Assembly (NCBI GenBank): GCA_965644295.1
Contig: CBFFRP010000358.1
Location: forward strand, 170,064-234,063
Direction of reading: 5' to 3'
Origin: Paraphysomonas bandaiensis
Lineage: Eukaryota > Chrysophyceae
DNA: 64,000 nucleotides
Shown: positions 49,650 to 59,829 of the stretch, piece by piece
How positions within the stretch are numbered: position 1 is the first letter of the stretch
Layout of the letters: every line of letters begins with the position of its first letter
Notes under the pieces: model-generated
Told to the model about the DNA's origin: nothing
Databases searched by the model: none
Seen by the model: the letters and a program-made list of their open reading frames with translations, nothing else
Translations under genes and position numbers: made by a program

Positions 49650-50105
49650 CGATGCTCCAAGATATCTGACTCCTGAGCATACAAATTGAAGCTAACTATC
49701 GGTTTGAATATTTATATCTATACGATTTGCTTATCTGCCTGTTGATGTTACACTCTATGTACAGATATATGTATGTGTGTGTGTATGTATATTTAGGGAG
49801 CGTCGTAGTATTGTACAGCCAAAAGTACTTCGACGTACAATGGAGAGAAAGGATACATCAACAGATCAACAGGCTACACCTCGCACAAAAGTACGAGCGA
49901 TTCGAAGAGTTTTCCCATCACAAAATTAGACAGAAAATCAAAAACTCCACTTTTATGGCTATATATGTACAGTATACAGCAGGAGTAGCAGTATATGGTT
50001 ATGTTATGCTGTTGGTGTATGCTGGATATACAGAGTGACCGTGTGTATATGACACCCGTGAGTATGCACCAGCGAGAAGCTCACAAGTCTACTACTAATT
50101 GCATA
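49650..50105. promoter_or_regulatory. Divergent promoter region G-beta/MIC19
   Basis: 456 bp between start codons. TATACAGCAGG at 49973 and GTAGCAGTATATGG at 49985 are of the same kind as words in other promoter gaps. The open frame across 49727-50038 is not supported as a gene. Confidence 0.4.
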
Positions 50106-50689
50106 ATGGGTCAGGCTGAATCTAAACAGACTGTCCCAGCAGTTCCTATCACATCAAATGTCGGTACAACGGCAGGAGCATTTGGTGGAGTGGGAGCCAG
50201 TACTGAACGTTCGTTGGAGCCTCAAGACATCGATGCAGATAGAGAGAAAAGGGCCTACGAGCGTGGAAAGCAAGAATCATATGCGCAAATACACAAACAA
50301 CTGGCGATTGTTGCCAATGAAGTCTACAGTAACGTGAGTGAGCAATTGGAGTCAATTGAGAGACAGCAAAGTAGCAGTTCCAAGCGGACGGTGGGTGGAG
50401 TTGATTGTGTCTGTATTCATGACTTATTTTTTCAATTCCTGCGCGTAGATTGATGACTTAGCAGAGAAGTTGATAAGGCGTGAAGCTCGGACTGACTCAT
50501 GCACATCTGAGCGTGAAAATATCATAAAGTGTTTCAAAGCTAACTCATCTCAACCACTGGAATGCAAAGCAGTGGTTGATGCACTTTCGGCTTGTGCTGT
50601 GGCAACGCTGCATGTAAGTATATGTTCAGTTATTTCTTTCTCTTACTTTGTGGCAGGTAGCTACAGTTGACGATATACAAGTTGAGTAG
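50106..50689 (+). CDS. MIC19/CHCHD3-like MICOS subunit
   Basis: Inner-membrane peripheral protein that shapes mitochondrial cristae junctions as part of MICOS. Three exons: 50106-50390, 50449-50613 and 50657-50689, all phase 0; 483 nt, 160 aa. The N-terminus MGQAESK has Gly2 and is a likely myristoylation site, as in CHCHD3. The middle is a charged coiled coil (ADREKRAYERGKQESYAQIH). The C-terminus has a twin CX9C CHCH motif: C-TSERENIIK-C and C-KAVVDALSA-C, the disulfide pair oxidised by Mia40. Shorter than animal MIC19 (about 227 aa), mainly in the coiled coil. Another twin-CX9C protein is possible, but the Gly2, coiled coil and CHCH order favours MIC19/MIC25. Confidence 0.8.
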
Positions 50690-52632
50690 AGTCATATGCT
50701 TGGATATGATATGTATATCTTATGTTATAACAAGATTGGCATTTTTTTGCAACAGTTGGAGCCCACCCTATTGTAATTATTACTAATGCAATGCATGTAT
50801 TAGTTGTACTTTTTTATAGCAAGTATGTTATATATTGCTATTTCAAAGACACTCAGTTTGCACTCTTGAGGAAATAGAATAGTTCAGTGCAATCACTTAT
50901 TTTCAGTTATTAGTTCTAATATAGAAAATCAACTAAGTATACGATATAGAGAAACACTGTATTACCCTTAACTCGATATACTGTTATCCCGAGAATGTGT
51001 TTGAATGTGCGAATATTGAATAAGTGTGTTCAAGCCTTCACTAAACACTTATACAAAACAAAGAATTTTATCCCGCTGGATAACTCTCCCACATCCCACA
51101 TGTGCTGAATGAATTATTAATTATTAGTACATCATTATTTTGTTTCTTGGTCGATAAAGTAAATTGGTCATCTTTTTCGTGTCAATTTTATCGGTATTCT
51201 TCTTGTTATAATCATTAAATAAAAAATAAATATATAGCTTTAACTAGTCACTAGTCTACACTGTGCATTGTAGATTCTAGCAGAGAGCTGCTGAAAGCAA
51301 CTTAGAATCCTTTATACTCAGGGGAATGTGATTTCGATAAAATTTGATGCTAAACGTAGTCTACGTGATCAGAATACAAGTAATGAATGTACGACAAATT
51401 CTTCTTCCTCCATGAACACAAAGAGTTGTTTAAGGTTTAAGCTGCGTTAAGTTAAATGTCCTAGTGATTGCATTTTGTGGGGGTAAAAAGTAGCAGTCGC
51501 AAACTATATTGTTGAAAACATAAGCTTTATTAATAGTTCCGGACACAATTCACACTAAACAAGTCTACTGTATTATATTGTTCCCTATTACTAAATGTAT
51601 GTACAAAGTAGGGTTATCTATATCTAACTGTCTGTAGCATTCAGTGAAAGTAGTTCTGGTTTCGTAAACCTAGAATTATAACAAGAGTAGTAGTGAGTAA
51701 TTTGATCTGAAATCACAATTGGCGTTCTTAAAATGCCCGACACCAAGAGGTTGATTCTATGGTATCAGTTACAAATCAAATATCACTGTTTTGGACTCTA
51801 TTGATTCCCTTAGTGATAGCTAAAACTTGCCATTATGTAAGCTGTTCTGTATTGCTGCAAGCACTATTGTTTCTATTAATGTTGGATTATTGATGTGAAG
51901 GTATACTCATTAACGGCCTGTCAGTGACATGATTTTAGTTTTACGGCTATATAAACTGAATGCGCTTTTCTCTTGTCCCGGCTTTATTTTACTAGAGGCT
52001 TTCTACATCCCACACCCTCTTTATAGGTTGCACTGGAAGCACATGAATGGTGCACTTTAATATGCTTGAGCACTTATGTCGTAACTATCTCACCTCCGGA
52101 TTCATATCCTGTTGATTATCCACTTCAAAGTGAGCACTGCTGGCTGTCTCAGCTTCGTCGTCCATTGTCGTTTGTTCACATCTCTTCCTCTTCTTTTCCA
52201 TGTCTTCCACTTGTAGAATATGCTGGAGAGTAACTTCCACTTCGTGACATCTTATTTTCTGTCTGCCCATAATCAAATAAGACTACATCAAGCTCACTCC
52301 ATTATATTGCACTGTTACTATTTACCACTGTGCCATTGAATGTCCCTACTCACTAACGGTTTTGGTAACATGATCAAGATTCCGTGCTAGAAATTTGTTG
52401 TTTTAAGACATTTCTGGATTTCTAGAAAACCAAAAAGTGAGTACACAAAAAATTATTGGAATAGTCGACTTCGTAGAAGTACAGTACAGTATACGGTATA
52501 CCCTGCTGTGCTGCTGAGCTCCTCTGTGCAGTCACACATACAGAGTATGCCATTATGGTATGGTACAGATACAGTACATCCACATGTACATACTGGCTGT
52601 TGTATGTGTCACAGTTCATAGTATAATATATC
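50690..52632. other. Intergenic spacer
   Basis: About 1.9 kb, AT-rich. The leftward frame 52085-52276 (EDMEKKRKRCEQTTMDDEAE) is charged but unsupported. Near 52480-52580 are CAGTACAGTATACGG and TACCCTGCTGTGCTGCTG, words akin to the other promoter gaps and placed just upstream of the hydrolase. Confidence 0.45.
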
Positions 52633-54045
52633 TTGACCCACCCGCAAGCCAACACCTCTTGCGTGGACAGCTGGCTAGTCATCCATTCGTCAATGATATA
52701 CACATTGATTGCACACTCCCTGGTATGGCCAATTCGTGCTGTAACGCCGTTGATGTTCATCATGTGTCCACTGCTGTCTGCGGAGGCGTTTGTTCGGTCT
52801 CGCTCCCGCTCATGGGGCCGTTACATACTCATTGGGTACAGTGCCCTGGAAATAATATTTTATATGTGGTTCCGTAGATCACTAAAGCGTGCGCAGAAAC
52901 GTCATCCGCCCCCTTATTCACTTCCTTCCAGGCGAGAGGAGCTGTGGGAATCAATGACCTCTGCGCCCCTGAACAACGAGAGCCCTCTAAATTTTTTAAG
53001 AACCTGGACTGCTCCACTTCCATTGGAGAGATGTGGAAAAGGTGCAATGAAGGAGATGCTTTCTGTTTGTTTTTTCAATCAGAAGTACGATGAGGTATCA
53101 GCGAGTGACTCAAAAGAGGTGGATGAATATATTCGTCGCATTGAGGCCATAGAAAATTTTAAGTTTCAGTCAAGTCATCCTTCCGATGCCCCTCCAATAC
53201 ACAACTTAATTGCTGATCCAGTAGTTGCGTATCATCGGCCCTTAGTTTACTATGCTACAACAAGTCTGACTGATTTTATGTCAGACATGTGTATTTACCT
53301 TCATGGCTTCAGACGACATAAAATTGGATGTATGAGCTACTGGGTCAAGCAATGTGATGTTCCTCCGAATGAACAACTTCCACCATATGTTTTTGTTCAT
53401 GGGGTTGGCATAGGTCTCGCTACGTACCTTCCTTTTCTCTTGCAGCTTGTACGGCAGAAGCAATCGTCGCATCGTACAATAATGTTGATAGAGCTTCCCC
53501 ATGTGTCGATGAAGTTAAATGTTGAAACTGTTCCGACAATGAAGCAAATCGCTGACTATACTGAAGAAGCCATGACTTTGTTCCGATTGAAACCAGCGGT
53601 TTGGGTTGCTCATTCTCTGGGTACGTTTGTTTTCGCAGCCGTAAATCGACTTAAAAGGCATCTAGTCAACAGTGTCGTACTACTAGATCCCGTTTGCTTT
53701 TTGCTTTATGAAGCAACTACTATGAATAACTTTTGTTATTGTACTCCAACCACACCCATTGAAATCATACAGCAGTATCACATCTGCAAAGAATTAACCA
53801 TCAGTCATTATTTCCACCGACACTTTTGGTGGCAAGAATGCGTTCTTTTTAGTAGAGATATACCACCAAATTGTGTAATTTTTATATCGGAGCTGGACAA
53901 TATATTCGACACAAGTCGTGTTATTGAGTACTTAAATATGGCTGGAAGTGATGTTAGAATATTGCCAGGACAGGGTCATGGTGAATGGCTAATCCATTGG
54001 AAATCAACTGCTCGAATACTTGAAGTGGTGACTTCGATCGCATAA
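52633..54045 (+). CDS. Membrane-anchored alpha/beta hydrolase
   Basis: Intronless 470 aa frame; the true start may be the first Met or a later one at about 52693 or 52735. The N-terminal part is hydrophobic (SLVWPIRAVTPLMFIMCPLL, then YILIGYSALEIIFYMWF), giving one or two membrane segments and a cytosolic-type basic stretch RRSLKRAQKRH. The hydrolase core carries FVHGVGIG (oxyanion loop, about residue 255), the nucleophile elbow VAHSLGT (Ser about 328; Ala replaces the first Gly of GxSxG), a likely acid in ELDNIFD (about 422) and GQGHGEW with the catalytic His (about 449). The triad therefore looks complete. The substrate is unknown, probably a lipid or ester given the anchor. No introns, unlike most neighbours. 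Confidence 0.8.
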   Translation: MTHPQANTSCVDSWLVIHSSMIYTLIAHSLVWPIRAVTPLMFIMCPLLSAEAFVRSRSRSWGRYILIGYSALEIIFYMWFRRSLKRAQKRHPPPYSLPSRREELWESMTSAPLNNESPLNFLRTWTAPLPLERCGKGAMKEMLSVCFFNQKYDEVSASDSKEVDEYIRRIEAIENFKFQSSHPSDAPPIHNLIADPVVAYHRPLVYYATTSLTDFMSDMCIYLHGFRRHKIGCMSYWVKQCDVPPNEQLPPYVFVHGVGIGLATYLPFLLQLVRQKQSSHRTIMLIELPHVSMKLNVETVPTMKQIADYTEEAMTLFRLKPAVWVAHSLGTFVFAAVNRLKRHLVNSVVLLDPVCFLLYEATTMNNFCYCTPTTPIEIIQQYHICKELTISHYFHRHFWWQECVLFSRDIPPNCVIFISELDNIFDTSRVIEYLNMAGSDVRILPGQGHGEWLIHWKSTARILEVVTSIA

Positions 54046-54922
54046 ATGAAGCGTACACATCTTTATACGACGTTTTTTCATCCCACTAATTTGCTTGGGT
54101 TTGGGTTGCATTGATGGTGTTGCATGAGAGAATTGTGTTATGATTTCAACCCTACTATAGATTAGATTAGCTGTAGACGTAGGATTGTCACGAAAGTAAA
54201 GTTGAAACTCAAAAACATAAAGTAGAATACACCACGTATATCATGCAACGTGTGCAGGAATATAAATAAAAAATATTCAGTACAATCGATTAGAATTTAA
54301 TTTATATATTATACTCAAAATTCATATTGTTACTTAGCCATTATATATTAATCTCACCCACATATAAAGTAGACACTTATTTAAGTATGCAGTTCAATAA
54401 ATACCTACGCCTTATATCATACTGGCTCAATAGCGTACCTATATATCCTATCAGAGATTTTACCCCAACACAGAACTTAACGAAATTTCAGTTGCACAGT
54501 ATAATTCAGTAATTTAGATTTTGTTCCTATCGTGACGGAGTATGACAACATTATTACACAACAGCATCTGATAACATAGTTCACATAGTGATTTGCTAGC
54601 AAAGTGTTAGTATTAAATAAAAATACTACAGTAAATCTCTACTAGAACTTGACTTGGTAATCAACGAAAACGTCACTCTATGATATATTACCAGGTCCTT
54701 AAAGGAACATATAAAGCGTATTGCCTTCCAATGATAAGTAGGACTCGATAAACGGCGAATCAAAAAGTTACAGTGATATAAGGTGAACAATTATTAAAAG
54801 TCAGTGCCGAAAACTCCTCCATATATGTGGAATAGAGGATGCAGTGTCAAACAATATTAATGGAAACTGTATATTTATTCCATTTGTACGTGTATATAAT
54901 CGTGATTATGATAATATGATTT
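54046..54922. other. AT-rich spacer between convergent genes
   Basis: No supported gene. A possible final exon of the LRR gene lies near 54868-54803 (after TATACAG, reading FPLILFDTASSIPHIWRSF before a stop). Confidence 0.35.
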
Positions 54923-55351
54923 TCAATTACTTACAACTTGCTGGAAGAGATGCAGATTCTTGCGTATATCTTCAGATGACAAGGGCTGCGTGAAAGATTC
55001 CTGATTGGGCAGGTTATTGTTACTAATATCGAGACTGCTGAGTTGTTCTAACCCTAATAAACTGCGTGGTAAGGTCACGAATTCATTGGCGCTGATATTC
55101 AATGACGTTAAATTTGCCATCGCCTCCACACTCGGAGGGAGACTGTTTAATTTGTTTTTAGATAAGTCCAGAGATTTTACTTTCGTCAAATCTAATGACG
55201 CCAGAGCGTGTTCCAGTCGGCAGATACACGGACCCAAGAGCTTCTCGCACATCATATTCTTACATATGAGATCAGGGCTGCCTGACAGCACTATGTGCTC
55301 AATATGAACACTCTTCTTAGCAACGATATCTCTAATCGACCTCGCGATCAT
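54923..55351 (-). CDS. Small leucine-rich-repeat protein
   Basis: 142 aa frame with LRRs of the LxxLDLSxNxLxxLP type: VKSLDLSKNKLNSLPPSVEA, LTSLNISANEFVTLPRSLLG and LSSLDISNNNLPNQESF. The N-terminal part (IEHIVLSGSP, LICKNMMCEKLLGP) looks like an extra, imperfect repeat. No signal peptide or membrane segment, so cytosolic and probably a protein-interaction module. The frame ends VVSN-stop, but GTT|GTAAGTAATTG is a strong donor, so the last three residues may be intron and a short extra exon may follow. Head-to-head with ATP10. Confidence 0.75.
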   Translation of the reverse strand: MIARSIRDIVAKKSVHIEHIVLSGSPDLICKNMMCEKLLGPCICRLEHALASLDLTKVKSLDLSKNKLNSLPPSVEAMANLTSLNISANEFVTLPRSLLGLEQLSSLDISNNNLPNQESFTQPLSSEDIRKNLHLFQQVVSN

Positions 55352-55687
55352 AGCCGCTAGCAGCTACTCGTTAAGAAGCTCTGAAGTGGTGCAGGGCAGG
55401 CAGGCTCGGCTCGATTGGAAGCACTGCACATGAGGCCACACAGTACTGCTGTATACACTGCCCATAATACATTCGTAGGTCAGCGCACTGCTGTACAGAG
55501 TACAGGTCGTAGTACAGCATGTACAGGTCGTAGTACAGCAGTGCAGAGGACTTGGAAGTGTGTCTGGATGAAGGCAATACATACTAATGTATGGCATCAC
55601 GTGTAGCAGTTGGGCTCTGCTAACTGTGATTATCTTAGCGTTCGATCTTATTAGTTTAGTATCATCCTCATCTCTGTTGCCACAGTA
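55352..55687. promoter_or_regulatory. Divergent promoter region LRR/ATP10
   Basis: 336 bp between start codons. Dense in the recurrent word: TACTGCTGTATACACTG (55444), CACTGCTGTACAG (55486), and a two-copy 21 bp direct repeat starting ACAGGTCGTAGTACAGCA at 55502 and 55523. The richest cluster of this motif in the window. Confidence 0.5.
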
Positions 55688-56585
55688 ATGAAAATAGCCA
55701 CCAACTTATCGGCTTCATTGTCGATGTGTTCACGAAAGTTTGGTTGGAATCGTGTTTTAGTGTCTCGCTTCTCGCAGTCGCCCAGCCATCAGCATCAGCC
55801 CTACACCACCACATGGGAAACCCTCCGAGAGATGTATAGAACCGACCCTGAAAGAATACTAACTTACAATGATCCCTTGACGCATCGTATAGACGGTCGA
55901 GTGTTTAAACCTGATCCTGGACTCCTTCCTGTGAATGATCCGCTCTTACTTCCTCAAATTGTTGGGTGGAATTTAGTGAAACCCGATCCTGTAACGGTTC
56001 CAGATTGTCTCGGTAATGGAATTCACTTGGTCGGTCTATCTTTGCGGGGTGGTTTCGACTATACAAAGTCTTGGATCGATCCATGGGAACAGCATTTCAA
56101 GAGTGAATCGCAGGTACATTTCGTGCTGTATATAACGTCAACTGTTTTATAGCACTTTAGCTCAACATTACAGAAATATTCCTTCATGAATACAGCTTTT
56201 TGAAATACTTGAAAGGGACGTTTATTCGAAAGCTTCAAAAAGAGATTCCGCCCCAACATTTCTCCAGAACTATTGTCAGCTTTGGCAATGCACATGTAAA
56301 CTACATTTTTGATATTTTCTGAAGTTGTATTTCATTTTTTGTTATACACTTTAATATTTTAAAGTTTGTGTGTATTATATTTGCCTTAACCACGTGCTAC
56401 TGTTGTAGGAAATTTCAGTTGCATTGCTGCTACCGAGTAAGTACACTGGGTATGTGTATCTCGTTGATAGCCAGAAGAGGGTCCGTTGGAGAGGATGTGG
56501 ACAGGCAAAAAGTGATGAAATTAAAACTCTCATTGAATGTACATCACAACTTCTTCGTGGAACGAGTCATAAGAAATCTAGATGA
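55688..56585 (+). CDS. ATP10: ATP10-like mitochondrial F1Fo ATP synthase assembly factor
   Basis: ATP10 assists subunit 6 maturation and assembly into the Fo ring at the inner membrane. Three exons: 55688-56113, 56161-56295 and 56409-56585, all phase 0; 738 nt, 245 aa. The N-terminus (MKIATNLSASLSMCSRKFGW, then NRVLVSRFSQSPS) is a mitochondrial presequence without acidic residues. The core matches the family: GIHLVGLSLRGGFDYTKSWI, ITEIFLHEYSFLKYLKGTFI, and the conserved C-terminal GYVYLVDSQKRVRWRGCGQA followed by KSDEIKTLIE. Length close to yeast Atp10 (279 aa). It uses the shared promoter with the LRR gene. Confidence 0.88.
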
Positions 56586-57236
56586 TATCGAAGTAACTAT
56601 AAAATGTTATTCTGATTTACAATATGGCTATGCGACACTTTAACACCGCATTGGTAACACTAGAGATATCAATGTAGTTAAATACCCTACAGTACAATAA
56701 TATGATTTACGTGCTACAATGAAGAGTAGAATCAAGTTTGACGGTTTAAGTCTAATCATGGCGTTTCTGTGATAATAGTGTTGGTGAACTACGTTATGTA
56801 CATTATATAAGTAGTTAGTAGTAGTTATTTTGTCTACAAAATTGTAACGACTACGGGTGATTGAGCCTCGCTATCATGACTAACATTGCTGGTCTTATCA
56901 TCCCTGTCCATGTGCACAGGTGATGTGGGTAGGATAGTCTTCTCACAACACTCTTCACTTAACTTCCTCTTCTTACTCTTTACTTCGCTACTTCTTAACT
57001 TTCAACTCAACTACGATATCAACTTTCACTATTATAATATCTAAAACTCCATATCCTTCTACCTATATCCCCATAGTTAATTCTAGAAGTGGTTTCCCAG
57101 CCATAAATAGCTAGTTTTCTACTTCCAGAAATAATCATATAGAAATCCCTTAACACCCTGCTAGATCTTTCTCTGCCCTACGATGGCAAATACCGTTCAA
57201 CACAAAGTTTCTCCTTATTAACCAGCTTTAAGCTCA
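56586..57236 (+). other. Spacer and pyrimidine-rich leader of the large element
   Basis: Up to about 56870 the DNA is ordinary AT-rich spacer. From about 56938 the + strand becomes markedly pyrimidine-rich (TCTTCTCACAACACTCTTCA onwards) and stays C-rich to the window end, so the left edge of the large element probably lies near 56870-56940. No inverted or direct terminal repeat is visible at this edge. Confidence 0.4.
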
Positions 57237-58883
57237 ATGTCCCTATTAAGGGTGTGGATGAGTCATGTCAGTGTGCCTAGGGCCTCTTCTCCCTCTCTTC
57301 GGCCACATTTTGCTGATCACCTCGTCTCCGACAAATCTCTTGTTTTACCACGTTGTACACGTTCCAAGCCTCACTGCCTGGCTTTGCGACTTCCACCCAA
57401 CCTAACGGCTTCGGCTAAACCACGTGCCTGCACTAATGCAGCGCTTACCGCATTCATATGCCATCACATCAGTAGACATCATAGTCTCACCTATCGAATT
57501 CTACGGTTACAACCACTCAAAACGTGGCTCGTGCGAGCAGGTCCACGCAAAAGATCCTCTGGTGCTCTCCATATGGTCACAGAATACTCTCGAACCCTCA
57601 CAACTGAGCTACAGGGCTGCCTCCTGATGTCCACACAAAACAACCCAACATGGTTTATCTGTGGTCTATGCATCCAGCAGGTTACCCCCTCATTCTGTTC
57701 ACCTATCACTCCCTCAGCCCATTCCTCTTATTGGACAGACACTGTATTCCGCATACGGTATATTCGGCTACTGTACTACAGTGCCCTACAGGATGTATAC
57801 CACACAAAAACGGTGCTAGCATGCGGAACACCACGTAGCCCCGGACCCCAACAATACCCTACCAACCCACACCCACTCAATCTTGCTGGTTATGAGTATA
57901 TCACCTATGCAAGGCCCCAAAGTTCACGCTTAAGTCTCTTGCGAAACAACACTCGGTTCACATACAGATATACACCAACACTCTTTAGAAGCAACTTCGA
58001 CACAATTTCAATGAAACGTGAAACAAATTCCAACACTTCCAGAACCTTCACCCCGAAGTTTGTTCTTCCCCCCTCCTATCAACCAACCAACATTGATGCG
58101 CAGATCAATAATGCTATCAGAGAACAGAAGAAAGCCAAAGCTGACACTCCCCAGCTACAGCTCCCATCGGTACGCACCTTTCTGGGATGGGAAAATGACC
58201 TACCTGTGGGAGAGTACAAAACACTCGTCCTTACAAACATAAAAGCTGCTGATGATGCCACCTTCCTGGGGATAACACACTACCTTATCCATGAGTTGGG
58301 GTTTCCCATTCAACCCCCTACCCCCCAAGACATCGCTACTTTCAGGGCAGCCAAGGATGCACGAACGTGTTCAGACTTACCTGCTCCCACAGCGAGTAGG
58401 GTAGTCCGAGCGTTCAACCTAGGCAGACCTGGGTACGAAGTCCGACAGGGCATGGGAGCGAATGTTACCGCTGACTCATGTATGTACTCCTCCCCTCTAT
58501 GCTTTGACCTCCATGTAGAAACGGGCACATCAGTCGATGACAAAGGCCTCCTTCGGACCGAACGCCGACATGTTCAGATATCACTTTTCCGAACGCCACG
58601 AGAACTCTTCGTGGGTCGCACCAAGGATGAGCCCTCGCTGATACCAGTGGCGGCTATATATGGGCTACATGCAAACTCAGCGCACACCAGACCTGCACAT
58701 GCCTTTAGGTTACGAAACACGCTGGATATGCTTCTCCGAACGGGAGGTTTCCCCACGCCACCTCTATACGAAGTATTCTGGACTCTAACACACTATAAAA
58801 AGGCAAGACTCGAGCCACTGACAAAACATATAGGTTCTATCAGATTCTATTACTCCACGATCCCATTCACGATCAGGATCTAA
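57237..58883 (+). CDS. Element ORF A, unknown function
   Basis: 548 aa, start taken at the first ATG of the frame. The first ~260 residues are Ser/Pro/Thr/Arg-rich and low in structure. From about residue 275 (TPKFVLPPSYQPTNIDAQIN) a more ordered part follows: SVRTFLGWENDLPVGEYKTL, ITHYLIHELGFPIQPPTPQD, RVVRAFNLGRPGYEVRQGMG and HVQISLFRTPRELFVG. I recognise no domain. A basic, disordered head with a globular tail would suit a nucleic-acid-binding first ORF, but that is inferred from position and composition only. Confidence 0.6.
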   Translation: MSLLRVWMSHVSVPRASSPSLRPHFADHLVSDKSLVLPRCTRSKPHCLALRLPPNLTASAKPRACTNAALTAFICHHISRHHSLTYRILRLQPLKTWLVRAGPRKRSSGALHMVTEYSRTLTTELQGCLLMSTQNNPTWFICGLCIQQVTPSFCSPITPSAHSSYWTDTVFRIRYIRLLYYSALQDVYHTKTVLACGTPRSPGPQQYPTNPHPLNLAGYEYITYARPQSSRLSLLRNNTRFTYRYTPTLFRSNFDTISMKRETNSNTSRTFTPKFVLPPSYQPTNIDAQINNAIREQKKAKADTPQLQLPSVRTFLGWENDLPVGEYKTLVLTNIKAADDATFLGITHYLIHELGFPIQPPTPQDIATFRAAKDARTCSDLPAPTASRVVRAFNLGRPGYEVRQGMGANVTADSCMYSSPLCFDLHVETGTSVDDKGLLRTERRHVQISLFRTPRELFVGRTKDEPSLIPVAAIYGLHANSAHTRPAHAFRLRNTLDMLLRTGGFPTPPLYEVFWTLTHYKKARLEPLTKHIGSIRFYYSTIPFTIRI

Positions 58884-58965
58884 GAGCTAAATTCTATAAA
58901 GCACTCTTCAATAATGAAATAGGAGGACATGTCGAAATCAACCTCGGCTCACTCTGTGTTGTAGA

Positions 58966-59781
58966 ATGGTCAGCACTGAAACACCCACGCAAAAGCAGTC
59001 CAACTGGACACCGTCTCAAGAACTCTTCCACATCGCTGTCTGCTCTGAAACACTCCTATCTCCCATCCAAGTCTGGCAAGCCTGTGAGGCCATAGGTATC
59101 CCATCCACGGACATAGAGGACATCATTTGGACCGCCCGCAACCCACTCACAAGCGGGCGCAAAGAAAAAGAACGCTTAGTTGAACAAACCTACATTTACC
59201 TTGACGACAGGAATACCAAGATCAAACTCTGCTGGGAAATCTCACGCACAGGTATCGTGCCTTTACTGCGCAAAGCTCTGGGTGACGAAACTCTAAGGCT
59301 CCTCTATCACACCATAGCAGTCCCCCCTGGCCTCCCTACTCAGCGGTTTCTATACGGCCTCCATGAGGCCCCAGACACAGCAACAAACGCCCCTCCCATA
59401 ATACCGCCTCCAACGTCCCTTCAACCCTTCGGCCCAACTGTTGCTCCACAAATGCAGACCGATACACCGCGATCGTACACTCCCAAACGACAGCGACAGA
59501 TGGACACATCCCCATCAACAGAGCCAGCACCAGCTCCCACCTGCCCAGAGCTCTGCGAAATAGCTCTACACATCGCTTCAGATCTTGTACCTCTGTCAAA
59601 AATCCATGCCATCCTCGCGCAAATGGAAAACGCGGTTGCAGCTCTCTATGAGATCGATGCTGGGGCGACTCTCACGGTACTTGATTACTATAAAAACAAG
59701 GTAGATCACAGTATCCCAGAAAGGTCCTCAGAAGAACACTCTAGGGTGGACTCGGACATCTTTGGCTCCGACTCCAACTGA
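58966..59781 (+). CDS. Element ORF B, possible death-fold-like N-terminus
   Basis: 271 aa, starting 82 bp after ORF A. Residues about 15-115 form an all-helical pattern (SQELFHIAVCSETLLSPIQV, WQACEAIGIPSTDIEDI, CWEISRTGIVPLLRKALGDE) in which W-x3-C-x2-IGI, a later W and a terminal LLRKAL recall the helix signature of death-like domains. This likeness is by eye and weak. A Pro/Thr linker (PPIIPPPTSLQPF) with a basic TPKRQRQ leads to a second short helical part (CPELCEIALHIASDLVPLSK) and an acidic tail (DSDIFGSDSN). No family assigned. Confidence 0.5.
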   Translation: MVSTETPTQKQSNWTPSQELFHIAVCSETLLSPIQVWQACEAIGIPSTDIEDIIWTARNPLTSGRKEKERLVEQTYIYLDDRNTKIKLCWEISRTGIVPLLRKALGDETLRLLYHTIAVPPGLPTQRFLYGLHEAPDTATNAPPIIPPPTSLQPFGPTVAPQMQTDTPRSYTPKRQRQMDTSPSTEPAPAPTCPELCEIALHIASDLVPLSKIHAILAQMENAVAALYEIDAGATLTVLDYYKNKVDHSIPERSSEEHSRVDSDIFGSDSN

Positions 59782-59829
59782 CGCCTACTGGACTGGGACA
59801 CAACGAACATCAAACGTACACTCATAGAA

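Noticed and set aside
49727-50038. 103-aa rightward frame in the G-beta/MIC19 gap
   Set aside because: Low-complexity Tyr/Val start from TG/TA repeats, and the gap behaves as a shared promoter.
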